The notes: generated by a model from the letters alone, not told the origin. A stretch of DNA of 44,872 nt from RGIG1668 sp045124495 (GCA_045124495.1 JBGVLX010000003.1:1-44872); one strand, 5' to 3'; shown: positions 15,659-23,654, counted from the first letter of the stretch. Numbers and translations are program-made.

Positions 15659-16876
15659 TTATTTTTTTGTTCCAAGTCTTCTTTTAAAATCCTCATACTG
15701 AAAACAAACCAACTCCTCTACATCTCCATTTTCCTTTAATAGATAAATGGATGGCAATGGCATACCGTTAAATGTGTTATTTTTACACATGGTATAGATT
15801 GCCATATCCCCAAAAATAAGACGGTCACCTGGGGCTAAAGATTCTCCCAGACAATAATCTCCTACAATATCGCCGGCAAGACAAGTAGGCCCTCCGATAC
15901 GATATTCTTTTCCTTCCCCCTCTTCCTTCGTACCATAAAGTGGTGGTAAATAAGGCATTTCAATTACATCCGGCATATGACAGGCAGCGGAGGCATCTAT
16001 AATGAGATTTGTAGTTTCACCATTTTCTACTACATCCAGTATTTCCGTTACCAGATATCCGGCATTTAATGCTATCGCTTCTCCCGGTTCCAGATAAACC
16101 TCCACCTGATAGCGCTCTTGTATCCGACGAATACATTTTTCCAGCCTTTCGATTCCATAACCCGGTCTTGTAATATGATGTCCCCCGCCAAAATTTACCC
16201 ATTTCATTTGTTTTAGATAGGTTCCAAACTTCTCCTCTACTGCTGTAAGAGTCTCCTCTAATGCATCAGAATCCTGTTCACATAAAGTATGAAAATGAAT
16301 CCCATCCAAAAGTGCAATTAGTTCCGGAGTCATGTACTTTTCCCATTGTTCCTTGGTTGTTCCAAGACGGCTTCCTTTGGCACAAGGGTCATAAATCTCA
16401 TGTTCCCCCCCGGTGGAATGTTCCGGATTAATCCGGATTCCCACACTTTTTCCAGCCTGCTTTGCCTGCCCTCCAAATTTCTTTAACTGGGCTGGAGAAT
16501 TAAATACAATATGGTCTGCATAATTTAATAGTTCTAAAAACTCATCTTCTCTATATGCGCCACAAAAAACATGGACTTCCCCTCCTGGCATTTCCTCCGC
16601 ACCAAGTCTTGCTTCATATAGCCCACTGGCTTCCGTTCCTGCAAGATACTTGCCTAAAATACCATAAACATCATAATTAGAAAATGCTTTTTGTGCCAAT
16701 AAAATCTTGCATCCTGTTCTTTCCTGAATTTCCCTTAGGATCTTTCCATTTTTATGTAACATAGCTTCATCAATGACATAAGCTGGTGTGTTTATGTCTT
16801 GAAACAGTTTTTTTACATCATATTCACAAAGCCCTCGAAACGGTGGGCTACTCTTAGTCACTTCACTTTGATTCAT
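15659..16876 (-). CDS. nspC: Carboxynorspermidine/carboxyspermidine decarboxylase
   Basis: 405 aa, PLP-dependent alanine-racemase-fold decarboxylase. The PLP lysine is K63 in ILLAQKAFS; other cofactor contacts are HFHTLCE (195-200), the glycine loop NFGGGHH (228-234) and LEPGEA (262-267). The catalytic cysteine of the partner subunit is C332 in GGPTCLAGD. It removes CO2 from carboxyspermidine (or carboxynorspermidine) to give spermidine (norspermidine). It is last gene of the spe operon, 37 bp after the dehydrogenase, with SD GGAAAG-type spacing before the ATG. The arginine-derived operon points to carboxyspermidine, or carboxyaminopropylagmatine, as substrate. No convincing terminator follows within 100 bp. 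Confidence 0.93.
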   Translation of the reverse strand: MNQSEVTKSSPPFRGLCEYDVKKLFQDINTPAYVIDEAMLHKNGKILREIQERTGCKILLAQKAFSNYDVYGILGKYLAGTEASGLYEARLGAEEMPGGEVHVFCGAYREDEFLELLNYADHIVFNSPAQLKKFGGQAKQAGKSVGIRINPEHSTGGEHEIYDPCAKGSRLGTTKEQWEKYMTPELIALLDGIHFHTLCEQDSDALEETLTAVEEKFGTYLKQMKWVNFGGGHHITRPGYGIERLEKCIRRIQERYQVEVYLEPGEAIALNAGYLVTEILDVVENGETTNLIIDASAACHMPDVIEMPYLPPLYGTKEEGEGKEYRIGGPTCLAGDIVGDYCLGESLAPGDRLIFGDMAIYTMCKNNTFNGMPLPSIYLLKENGDVEELVCFQYEDFKRRLGTKK

Positions 16877-16913
16877 TTATCTTTCCTGCCTTTTATCTCA
16901 TTCCCAACTTCCT

Positions 16914-18173
16914 CTAATCCACCAAAACCGGAGCATGGCTTTCTCTATGTGGAAGTCCATACTTTGTAAGTGCCTCAAGATATGGGTCTGGATCAAATTC
17001 TTCTACTGTAAATACTCCCTTTTTCTCCCACTTTTTCGTAAGCAGCATCAATGCCCCGCACATTGCAGGAACACCGGTAGTATAAGAAATAGCCTGAGAA
17101 CCTACTTCTTTGTAGCATTCTTCATGGTCACAGACATTATAAATATAATAAGTCTTATCCTGCCCATCCTTCTTTCCTGTAAAAATACAACCAATGTTTG
17201 TCTTTCCCTTGGTACGTGGTCCCAAGGTAGCAGGGTCTGGAAGTAATTCTTTTAAAAACTGAATTGGAACGATTTCCTTTCCTTCATAAAGCACTGGTTC
17301 CGTAGAAAGCATTCCTACATTTTCTAGGCATTTCATATGAGTAAGATAGCTTTGTCCAAAGGTCATAAAGAAACGAATTCTCTTAACATCCGGTATGTTC
17401 TTTGCCAAAGATTCGATTTCCTCATGGTGCAATAAATACATATCCTTTTTTCCTACTTCTTGGAAATCATATTCTCTATGAATGCTCATTGCCGGAATCT
17501 CAACCCATCTTCCATTTTCCCAATAACTTCCCGGTGCAGAAACCTCTCTTAAATTAATTTCCGGATTAAAATTGGTAGCAAAAGGATAGCCATGATCCCC
17601 ACCATTACAATCCAGAATGTCAATGGTATCAATGGTATCAAAATGATGCTTTAAGGCATATGCACAGTAAGCCTGAGTTACTCCCGGGTCAAATCCAGAA
17701 CCAAGCAATGCTGTAAGTCCTGCTTTTTCGAATTTCTCTTTGTATGCCCATTGCCAGCTATAATCAAAGTAAGCAGAAAATCCTTCTTCTTTGCAGCGTT
17801 TTTCATAGATTTCTCTCCACTTAGGCTCATTGATGTCTTCCGGTTCATAATTGGCAGTGTCCATATAATTTACTCCGCAAATCAGACAGGCATCCATAAT
17901 AGTTAAATCCTGATATGGAAGGGCAATGTTCATTACCAGTTCCGGCTGGTATCCCTTAATTAATTCAACCAGCTGATTTACATCATCTGCATCCACCTGG
18001 GCAGTGGTAATTTTCGTACTAGTTTTTCCTTCCAGCTTCTTTGCTAATTCATCACATTTTGATTTTGTTCTGCTTGCAATACAGATTTCTGTAAAGACCT
18101 CACTAACCTGACAACATTTCTGAATGGCAACAGACGCCACTCCTCCACAACCTATAATTAAAACTCTACTCAT
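16914..18173 (-). CDS. Carboxyspermidine dehydrogenase (saccharopine dehydrogenase family)
   Basis: 419 aa. The Rossmann motif GCGGVAS is at residues 8-14. Characteristic stretches follow: NYMDTANYEPED (near 125), YSWQWAYKEKFEKAGLTALL, then GSGFDPGVTQAYCAYALKH and TTGVPAMCGALMLLTK. This is the carboxynorspermidine synthase (CASDH/CANSDH) pattern. The enzyme condenses aspartate semialdehyde with putrescine (or agmatine in the related CAPA route) and reduces the imine with NADPH. Its decarboxylase partner is immediately downstream, and agmatinase 21 bp upstream. Family is certain; choice of diamine substrate is inferred. Confidence 0.93.
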   Translation of the reverse strand: MSRVLIIGCGGVASVAIQKCCQVSEVFTEICIASRTKSKCDELAKKLEGKTSTKITTAQVDADDVNQLVELIKGYQPELVMNIALPYQDLTIMDACLICGVNYMDTANYEPEDINEPKWREIYEKRCKEEGFSAYFDYSWQWAYKEKFEKAGLTALLGSGFDPGVTQAYCAYALKHHFDTIDTIDILDCNGGDHGYPFATNFNPEINLREVSAPGSYWENGRWVEIPAMSIHREYDFQEVGKKDMYLLHHEEIESLAKNIPDVKRIRFFMTFGQSYLTHMKCLENVGMLSTEPVLYEGKEIVPIQFLKELLPDPATLGPRTKGKTNIGCIFTGKKDGQDKTYYIYNVCDHEECYKEVGSQAISYTTGVPAMCGALMLLTKKWEKKGVFTVEEFDPDPYLEALTKYGLPHRESHAPVLVD

Positions 18174-18194
18174 GTTTCAATTTCCTCTCTTTCT

Positions 18195-19067
18195 CTACTT
18201 TCCCAAAAGACTTAACAGTAACTCTCTTAACACTTTTCCTGCTGTTGCAGTAGAAACTCCTGTGGTATCCAGCATTGGTGCAAGTTCGTTCACATCTGCT
18301 GCCACCACATTGGTCTGACTTACCAGTAACATGGCGTTTAATAATTCCATAAAGCTGACTCCCCCTGCCTCCGGAGTTCCGGTTCCAGGAAAGATTGAAG
18401 GGTCAAGACAATCCAAATCAATGGTAAAATACACCGGCACCTTCTTTTCTTTTAACTCTGTTACCAATTCCGAAAGCCCGGAAAAATCAAATTTATGCAT
18501 ATCAGTATGCTGACCGGCGAATCGAAATTCCTCCCTGTCCCCACTTCTAATACAAAACTGATGAATTCTTCCATCACCTAAAAGTTCATGACAACGCCTC
18601 ATAACGCAGGCATGGCTTAAGGATGCCCCCAGATAATCTTCTCTTAAATCTGCATGTGCGTCGAAATGTATAATATGTAAATCCTTCCATTCCTTCACTG
18701 CTGCTCTCACTGACCCCAGCGTTACCAGATGTTCTCCTCCGATTAAAACCGGAAGTTTTCCATGATTTATGATAAGTGAAGCCCTTTCTTCAATCTCTTT
18801 TAAGGCATATTCAGAACTTCCAAAACAAAGTTCTAAATCTCCACTATCAAAAATCTTGTAATCCGTCAAATCTTTATCCTGATAAGGGCTATATGTTTCC
18901 AAACCAAAACTCTCATGTCTCATGGCAGCAGAACCAAATCTTGCCCCAGGACGAAAGCTTGTGGTGGAATCAAAAGGGGCACCAAAAAGTACAATCGCTG
19001 CTTCTTCGAAAGACGCATCACAACCAATAAAAGTTTCTACATTTTGCAATAATATTTCTTCCTTCAT
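18195..19067 (-). CDS. speB: Agmatinase / ureohydrolase (SpeB)
   Basis: 290 aa, arginase superfamily. All binuclear Mn2+ ligands are visible: H113 in GGEH, D136/H138/D140 in HFDAHADLR, and D217/D219 in IDLDCLDP. The PGTGTPEAGG loop follows. The agmatinase reaction gives putrescine plus urea. In the alternative CAPA route a SpeB homologue cleaves aminopropylagmatine to spermidine, and sequence alone does not separate the two. The ATG abuts the speE stop with no gap (TAAATG), behind the strong SD AAAGGAGGTG. Confidence 0.9.
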   Translation of the reverse strand: MKEEILLQNVETFIGCDASFEEAAIVLFGAPFDSTTSFRPGARFGSAAMRHESFGLETYSPYQDKDLTDYKIFDSGDLELCFGSSEYALKEIEERASLIINHGKLPVLIGGEHLVTLGSVRAAVKEWKDLHIIHFDAHADLREDYLGASLSHACVMRRCHELLGDGRIHQFCIRSGDREEFRFAGQHTDMHKFDFSGLSELVTELKEKKVPVYFTIDLDCLDPSIFPGTGTPEAGGVSFMELLNAMLLVSQTNVVAADVNELAPMLDTTGVSTATAGKVLRELLLSLLGK

Positions 19068-19919
19068 TTATTCCACCTCCTTTAACATTTCTTCCAAAAA
19101 TGCTGGAAGATAAAAAGCACCTTTATGTAACCTTGTGGTATAATATCTGGTTCTTAAATTCAGGCTGTTCCATCTTTCACTGTCCTGATCATCGATCGGA
19201 TGATATTTTTTACTGGCAAACCCAAACAGCCAGTATCCTGCTGCATAAGTAGGAATGTGAGCCTGATAAACACGGCAGATAGGAAATGTACTTGCAATTC
19301 TTCCATGACTTCTTTTCATGGCACTGGCATCTTCTTTATAAAAAGGACTTCCTTGCTGGTTTACTAAAATTCCATCCGCTTTTAGAGCCTTATAACAATT
19401 TCCATAAAACTCCTTTGTGAATAAACCTTCCGCCGGACCAAAAGGGTCATTGGAATCCACAATAATTAAATCATAGACATCTTCGCATTTTCGGATAAAT
19501 TTTAATCCATTTTCAAAATAAATATTTACCCTTCGGTCATCCAGACGGCTGGCATTTTCCGGTAAATAACTTCTACATGCCTTAACTACTTCCTCATCCA
19601 TTTCTACTAAATCAATTCGTTTGATAGTCTCATATCTGGTGAGTTCATGTACCACTCCGCCATCTCCGGCACCAATTACCAGTACCTTTTTCACATTAGG
19701 ATGAACTGCCATAGGTACATGGACAATCATTTCATCATAAATGAATTCATCTCTTTCCGTAAGCATGATATTTCCATCCAAAGATAACACCCTGCCAAAT
19801 TCCACAGAATCAAAAACATCTATTCTTTGATAATCACTTTGCACCGAATACAATTGTTTATTAATCCTAAGACTAAGCTTTACATCCGGTGTATGATGTT
19901 CACTAAACCATAATTCCAT
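19068..19919 (-). CDS. speE: SpeE-like polyamine aminopropyltransferase
   Basis: 283 aa. Spermidine-synthase fold: the N-terminal beta domain ends at DEFIYDEMIVHVP, the SAM-type site is GAGDGGVVHE (canonical GGGDGG), and the catalytic aspartate motif is DSNDPFGPAEGLF (canonical DSTDPVGPA). IPTYAAGYWLF and KYYTTRLHKGAFYLP complete the family pattern. Canonical enzymes transfer aminopropyl from decarboxylated SAM to putrescine. No SAM decarboxylase (SpeD) lies in this operon, and the operon already holds a full carboxyspermidine route, so the physiological substrate is uncertain. SD GAGGAG precedes the ATG. The 152-bp gap to speA carries a family C repeat. Confidence 0.88.
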   Translation of the reverse strand: MELWFSEHHTPDVKLSLRINKQLYSVQSDYQRIDVFDSVEFGRVLSLDGNIMLTERDEFIYDEMIVHVPMAVHPNVKKVLVIGAGDGGVVHELTRYETIKRIDLVEMDEEVVKACRSYLPENASRLDDRRVNIYFENGLKFIRKCEDVYDLIIVDSNDPFGPAEGLFTKEFYGNCYKALKADGILVNQQGSPFYKEDASAMKRSHGRIASTFPICRVYQAHIPTYAAGYWLFGFASKKYHPIDDQDSERWNSLNLRTRYYTTRLHKGAFYLPAFLEEMLKEVE

Positions 19920-20027
19920 TTCTATCTCCTCATTTCGTTATCCTACTTGCAAAATCACCCAATTCATTGAAAGAATTGGTAACTTTCATAATTCCATCTT
20001 TTGTTTCTTTCCACTTTTTTTTCCAAA

Positions 20028-20079
20028 CCTCAACGATTCACGACATAACCTGTAAACCGTCACTAGCGTGGCTAAATAT
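20028..20079 (+). repeat. Family C interspersed repeat, copy 2
   Basis: CCTCAACGATTCACGACATA at 20028-20047, then TGTAAACCGT and CACTAGCGTGGC. Matches copy 1 (2931-2983, inverted) along its length. Its edge overlaps the last codons and TAG stop of speA (stop at 20072-20074). Confidence 0.65.
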
Positions 20080-21535
20080 CCAGGACATTTAAATTCTCTA
20101 TTTTCGCATCCTGAGGTCCCGTCATCTGACAGCCCTTCTCATGTGCATAAGAAATATATTTTAAAATATCCGATGTAATCTTTTCTCCCGGTGCTAAAAT
20201 CGGAATTCCCGGTGGATAACACATTACAAATTCACTACAAATAAATCCTTCTGTTTCCATAATCGGAAGACTCTTCTTCGGAGCATAAAATGCCTCCTGC
20301 GGACTTGCCACTACAATTGGTTCAATGTATTCCTGCGTCATAAGGCCGGAAGGGTCTCCTTTAAATCTTCTTCTGATTTCTGCCAAGGCACTTACCAGTC
20401 TCTCCACTTCCTGTACTCTGTCTCCAATGGATAAATATGCCAATATATTTCCTAAATCACCGAATTCAATCTGGATATCATATTCATCTCGTAACATATC
20501 GTAAACCTGAATACCTGCAAGACCTACATCTAATGTATGTACACTAAGCTTGGTGGGATCAAAATCAAATACCGCATCTCCGTCTATTAACTCTTTTCCG
20601 AAAGCGTCATAATCGCCAATGGCGTTGATTTCCTCCCTTGCATACTCCGCTAAGTCTTGTACCTGTTTAAAAATTTTCTTTCCTCGAAGGGCCAGATTAC
20701 GTCTTGAAATATCAAGACTGGACATTAAAAGATAACTTCCTGAAGTGGTCTGGGTCAGATTTATAATCTGTCTTACATAACCCGGATTTACATTTTTTCC
20801 AGTAAGAAGTAGGCTGGATTGTGTCAAACTTCCACCACTTTTGTGCATAGATACTGCTGCCATATCTGCTCCCGCTGCCATGGCAGATATGGGAAGATTG
20901 TCTCCGAAATAAAAATGTGTACCATGAGCCTCATCTGCCAGACAAAGCATTCCTGCGTCATGTGCCATTTTTACAATGGCTTTTAAGTCAGAACAGATTC
21001 CATAGTACGTAGGATTGTTTACCAGTACTGCCACTGCATTTGGATGCTCCTTGATGGCATTTGCCACCTGTTCCCGTTTCATACCAAGGGCGATTCCAAG
21101 ACGTTTATCTACTTCCGGATTTACATAAACCGGAATTGCTCCATTTAGTACTAAAGCGTTAATCACACTTCGATGTACATTTCTTGGAAGAATGATTTCA
21201 TCGCCACGTTTACAGGCAGTAAGAACCATGCTTTGTACTGCACTGGTAGTTCCACCCACCATAAGAAAGGCATTTTCAGCGCCAAAAGCTTCCGCTGCAA
21301 GAATCTCAGCTTCTCTTATGACAGAAACCGGATGACAAAGATTATCCAAAGGTTTCATGCTGTTTACATCTACCCCGATACATTGCTGCCCCAAAAATTC
21401 TGTAAGTTCAGGATTTCCTCTTCCTCTCTTATGTCCAGGCACATCAAAAGGAACCACCCTCATTTGTCTGAATTCTTCAAGAGCCTCGTAAATAGGCGCT
21501 CTTGACTGGTCTAACTGTTTCATCCTTTCTTCCAA
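20072..21535 (-). CDS. speA: Arginine decarboxylase, aspartate-aminotransferase fold (SpeA)
   Basis: 487 aa, Orn/Lys/Arg decarboxylase family of the Bacillus SpeA length class. PLP lysine K232 in SMHKSGGSLTQSS, cofactor-contacting D201 in LADEAHGTH, N-terminal signature FDVPGHKRGRG, and GGTTSAVQ for the phosphate. The C-terminal domain includes CYPPGIPILAPGE. Arginine is the inferred substrate because agmatinase is in the same operon; lysine decarboxylases share the fold. It is first gene of the spermidine operon. The start chosen is TTG at 21535 with GGGAGG nine bases upstream; the ATG at 21523 would have GAAAGG with no spacing. Its stop codon lies inside the edge of a family C repeat. Confidence 0.9.
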   Translation of the reverse strand: MEERMKQLDQSRAPIYEALEEFRQMRVVPFDVPGHKRGRGNPELTEFLGQQCIGVDVNSMKPLDNLCHPVSVIREAEILAAEAFGAENAFLMVGGTTSAVQSMVLTACKRGDEIILPRNVHRSVINALVLNGAIPVYVNPEVDKRLGIALGMKREQVANAIKEHPNAVAVLVNNPTYYGICSDLKAIVKMAHDAGMLCLADEAHGTHFYFGDNLPISAMAAGADMAAVSMHKSGGSLTQSSLLLTGKNVNPGYVRQIINLTQTTSGSYLLMSSLDISRRNLALRGKKIFKQVQDLAEYAREEINAIGDYDAFGKELIDGDAVFDFDPTKLSVHTLDVGLAGIQVYDMLRDEYDIQIEFGDLGNILAYLSIGDRVQEVERLVSALAEIRRRFKGDPSGLMTQEYIEPIVVASPQEAFYAPKKSLPIMETEGFICSEFVMCYPPGIPILAPGEKITSDILKYISYAHEKGCQMTGPQDAKIENLNVLDI

Positions 21536-21617
21536 TGCTCAAGTCCTCCCGTTTATTCTAAAAGTCTCATCAACAAATCATCTGTCTGAGTGGAAAACAC
21601 ATCAGACTGACAGATAT

Positions 21618-21654
21618 AAAAAAGAAAAGCAACGTATTTATAAAATACGCTGCT
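21618..21654 (-). terminator. Intrinsic terminator between the leader RNA and speA
   Basis: AGCAACGTATTT (21628-21639) pairs with AAATACGCTGCT (21643-21654). On the minus strand the stem is followed by TTTCTTTTTT. It lies about 85 bp upstream of the speA start and downstream of the structured RNA, so it either ends that RNA or attenuates the operon. Confidence 0.85.
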
Positions 21655-21666
21655 TGAAACGTCAAA

Positions 21667-21710
21667 CATTACCATAATCCTGTATCAACCCATCCCTTGC
21701 CACTGTAATG
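21667..21710 (-). promoter_or_regulatory. Leader hairpin just upstream of the speA terminator
   Basis: On the minus strand CATTAC and GTAATG close a loop of 32 nt with purine-rich GTGGCAAGGGATGGG. It immediately precedes the terminator, in the place of an attenuator's sensing element. No known aptamer recognised; structure only suggested. Confidence 0.25.
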
Positions 21711-21839
21711 CAATAAAGTGACAAAACAAAAATCTATTCTACCAAAGAAATGGATTCCTCAGATACTTCTAGTTATAATAAATTCAGAGTCTATATAGCA
21801 ATCATTACTTTTACTACTCTTATTGACTGTTTCACAAGT

Positions 21840-22023
21840 CAGCGCTATGCGCTATTCGGTTTATAAGAAACCAACTTATAAAATTTGAGCTTTTAACTCA
21901 ATCAATAAGGCAACGAAGTTGCCAATCGGCAGTGGACCCGGCTGTCCGTATGGCCTTGACTCTTACGAGTGGTCCCTAATAATTGTTATAAGAAAAACTC
22001 TAAATCATCTTTTTTCTTAAGCT
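21840..22023 (-). ncRNA. Structured RNA upstream of the spermidine operon (class unresolved)
   Basis: Minus-strand transcript expected from about 22023. Helices seen: CTTATAA with TTATAAG closing the core; GGACC with GGTCC; ACTC-GTAA-GAGT (a GNRA-type tetraloop); GGC-CATACGGACA-GCC; GGCAAC-TTC-GTTGCC; TTGAG with CTCAA; and AGCGC-ATA-GCGCT near the 3' side. CTGCCG just after the GGTCC strand can pair with CGG-A-CAG of the hairpin loop, a possible pseudoknot or alternative helix. There is no ORF across it. A consensus -35/-10 precedes it. Size, multi-stem form and Clostridial host resemble the raiA RNA class, but I cannot confirm that. 6S RNA (one long rod) fits poorly. This RNA and the leader terminator explain the gene-free stretch 21536-22125. 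Confidence 0.6.
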
Positions 22024-22029
22024 TTTGTT

Positions 22030-22058
22030 AGAATATCATAGTATGAAAGTCTTGTCAA
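22030..22058 (-). promoter_or_regulatory. Sigma-A promoter for the structured RNA/spe leader
   Basis: Minus strand TTGACA (22053-22058), 17-bp spacer, TATTCT (22030-22035). A start near 22023 puts the RNA helices right at the 5' end of the transcript. Confidence 0.7.
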
Positions 22059-22125
22059 TAAATATCTTTTGCCGGAACAGATTTCTCTATCCCGGCAAAA
22101 TTTACTTTAAGACCCTCATTATTTT

Positions 22126-22644
22126 TTAATTTTTAGCCATGCTTCTTTCTGCGCGCCTTAATATTAATATAATCGGTACAATCAAGATTCCACAAAAGAA
22201 ATTACTGACACCATGAATGAAATCCCATGGAAGACCGGCAATAATCCATGCCATTGTCCCTTTGAAATCTAATCCATAAAGAATTGCCTGTACCGGCGCA
22301 TATAAGGTTCCAAATAAAAAACCATGAGCTGCACATATAACCATATATACGACAGGGGCAATTTTCTTTGGCATTTTCTTTGGTAACAGCATAACAACAC
22401 CCCAAAGTATCGTCCAAACATATAAATATGGCAACCACCAAGGGGCAAAACCACCAAAAATACCATTTAAAATCACGTAAATATAAATAGGGTATAACGC
22501 TTTCTTTCGGTAAACCACCGTGTATGCTATAGTAAATACTCCCAGCAAATGAACATTAGGGGCAAACTCCATTATCATTTTGGAAATATACATTAATGCT
22601 CCCAACATGGCAAACATAGTCATTTCCTTAATGGTCAGTTTCAC
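22126..22644 (-). CDS. ECF-type transporter S component-like membrane protein
   Basis: 172 aa, almost wholly hydrophobic with five or six helices. N-terminal KEMTMFAMLGALMYISKMIME and the later AGLPWDFIHGVSNFFCGIL have the look of ECF substrate-capture (S) subunits. It begins with GTG overlapping the DUF4430 gene's stop (GTGA, 22641-22644), so the two are a unit. DUF4430 lipoproteins resemble the ligand-binding fold of transcobalamin and often sit beside such S components, so a corrinoid or similar vitamin is the reasonable guess. No ATPase or T component here; a shared ECF module elsewhere would be needed. Confidence 0.75.
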   Translation of the reverse strand: MKLTIKEMTMFAMLGALMYISKMIMEFAPNVHLLGVFTIAYTVVYRKKALYPIYIYVILNGIFGGFAPWWLPYLYVWTILWGVVMLLPKKMPKKIAPVVYMVICAAHGFLFGTLYAPVQAILYGLDFKGTMAWIIAGLPWDFIHGVSNFFCGILIVPIILILRRAERSMAKN

Positions 22645-23117
22645 GATTTTTCTACCTTAAAGGAGTAGCTTTCTCCTTCTGTAATCTTAGTAGTATCTAC
22701 GCCAGACTGTGCATATTCCCCATTCACATAAAATGCCCAGTATGCACCATCTTTGTCATAATCTGCAGTAATACCATTTACCGTTTTTACATAAAGACCA
22801 TACTGTCCGTCTTCCCCTGCAATCAATTCAAGTTCCTGCAATGCTTCTCCAACTATCTGCTTATCCGTATGAATTTCAAAAAATGTTTCTGTTCCCTCTT
22901 TATCCACTACGGAAAAGTCAAATGTAGTATTACCTTCACCTAGAACAATAACGTCTTTTGAAGGTGCCGCCTCAGTATTTTGTGAAGAGGTAGTCGAAGT
23001 TTTCGCATTATCACCACAACCAGTTGTAAACAGTGCCATAGCCACAATCAGCACACTACAAAGGAAAAGTGACAATGATTTTTTCTTGTTTTGCATTTTC
23101 ATTGTTGTTTTTCTCAT
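22641..23117 (-). CDS. DUF4430 lipoprotein
   Basis: 158 aa from the ATG at 23117, which has AAGGAG eight bases upstream; the frame continues to 23234 but without support. Lipoprotein signal LFLCSVLIVAMALFTTGC with the cysteine lipidated, a Ser/Thr linker, then a DUF4430 domain: GEALQELELIAGEDGQYGLY, VKTVNGITADYDKDGAYWAF and YVNGEYAQSGVDTTKI. The W-x-F-Y-x-N-G core is the family hallmark. Likely a surface ligand-binding subunit for the S component it overlaps. I looked for a cobalamin riboswitch upstream and did not find one. The leader 23118-23330 has a 30-bp tandem duplication. Confidence 0.85.
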   Translation of the reverse strand: MRKTTMKMQNKKKSLSLFLCSVLIVAMALFTTGCGDNAKTSTTSSQNTEAAPSKDVIVLGEGNTTFDFSVVDKEGTETFFEIHTDKQIVGEALQELELIAGEDGQYGLYVKTVNGITADYDKDGAYWAFYVNGEYAQSGVDTTKITEGESYSFKVEKS

Positions 23118-23260
23118 CTTTTTTCTCCTTAGATTTAATTTTCCCAAAGAACTGGCACTCGCAGTTATAAAAAGGGATTGTTTTGCCTGGATATTTCGAC
23201 TTGGTACCAAACTTAGACTATACACAAAAACCATTTCGTTAAAACTGCAATGAATCCTAA

Positions 23261-23320
23261 TAAATCATTGTATACCTCAACAATTTCTGATAAATCATTG
23301 TATATCTTAATGATTCTCAA
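23261..23320. repeat. Tandem duplication of a 30-bp unit
   Basis: Two copies beginning TAAATCATTGTATA (23261-23290 and 23291-23320), about 80% alike, with a decayed third trace at TAAGTCCTAA. Located upstream of the DUF4430 gene. Confidence 0.65.
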
Positions 23321-23326
23321 TAAGTC

Positions 23327-23512
23327 CTAAGTTAAATTAATCCGCCTTCTCAGATTTTCTCCAATGGCTTTCCCTAAAATGTGGCTTTCGGTAAGATTAA
23401 TTCTTCTTTTTTGTACTTCACGGCGACGGGCTCGTACAAGATTTTCACTTGTTTCCCCAGACAAAAGAGATTCTAGCACATCCTTTCCGGAAGTACAAGG
23501 AATTTCTGACAT
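23327..23512 (-). CDS. Possible 61-aa basic protein or gene remnant
   Basis: The frame MSEIPCTSGKDVLESLLSGE continues to an arginine-rich part with RRINLT occurring twice (residues 37-42 and 56-61). Codon choice is plausible but there is no clear Shine-Dalgarno, only a T tract before the ATG. Family not recognised. It could be the tail of a decayed gene. Other content of 23118-23738 is repeat DNA and the ATPase terminator. Confidence 0.25.
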   Translation of the reverse strand: MSEIPCTSGKDVLESLLSGETSENLVRARRREVQKRRINLTESHILGKAIGENLRRRINLT

Positions 23513-23654
23513 CCCAAAAAAAGAGATTCAAAAAAATTTTTCGGCACCTTTTATAATGGTTAAAGATGAGGAATAAGAAGTAAATTTTTTAACTCACATA
23601 ATTCTCCATACAATAAAATGATATCTTTAAACACAAACTATATTTTCAAGTAAT

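Noticed and set aside
21840..22023. 6S RNA
   Set aside because: 6S forms one long rod with a central bubble; this segment has several short independent helices.
23118..23330. Cobalamin riboswitch ahead of the DUF4430 gene
   Set aside because: No B12-box or matching stems were found; CTGGCACTCGCAGTT is only superficially similar.
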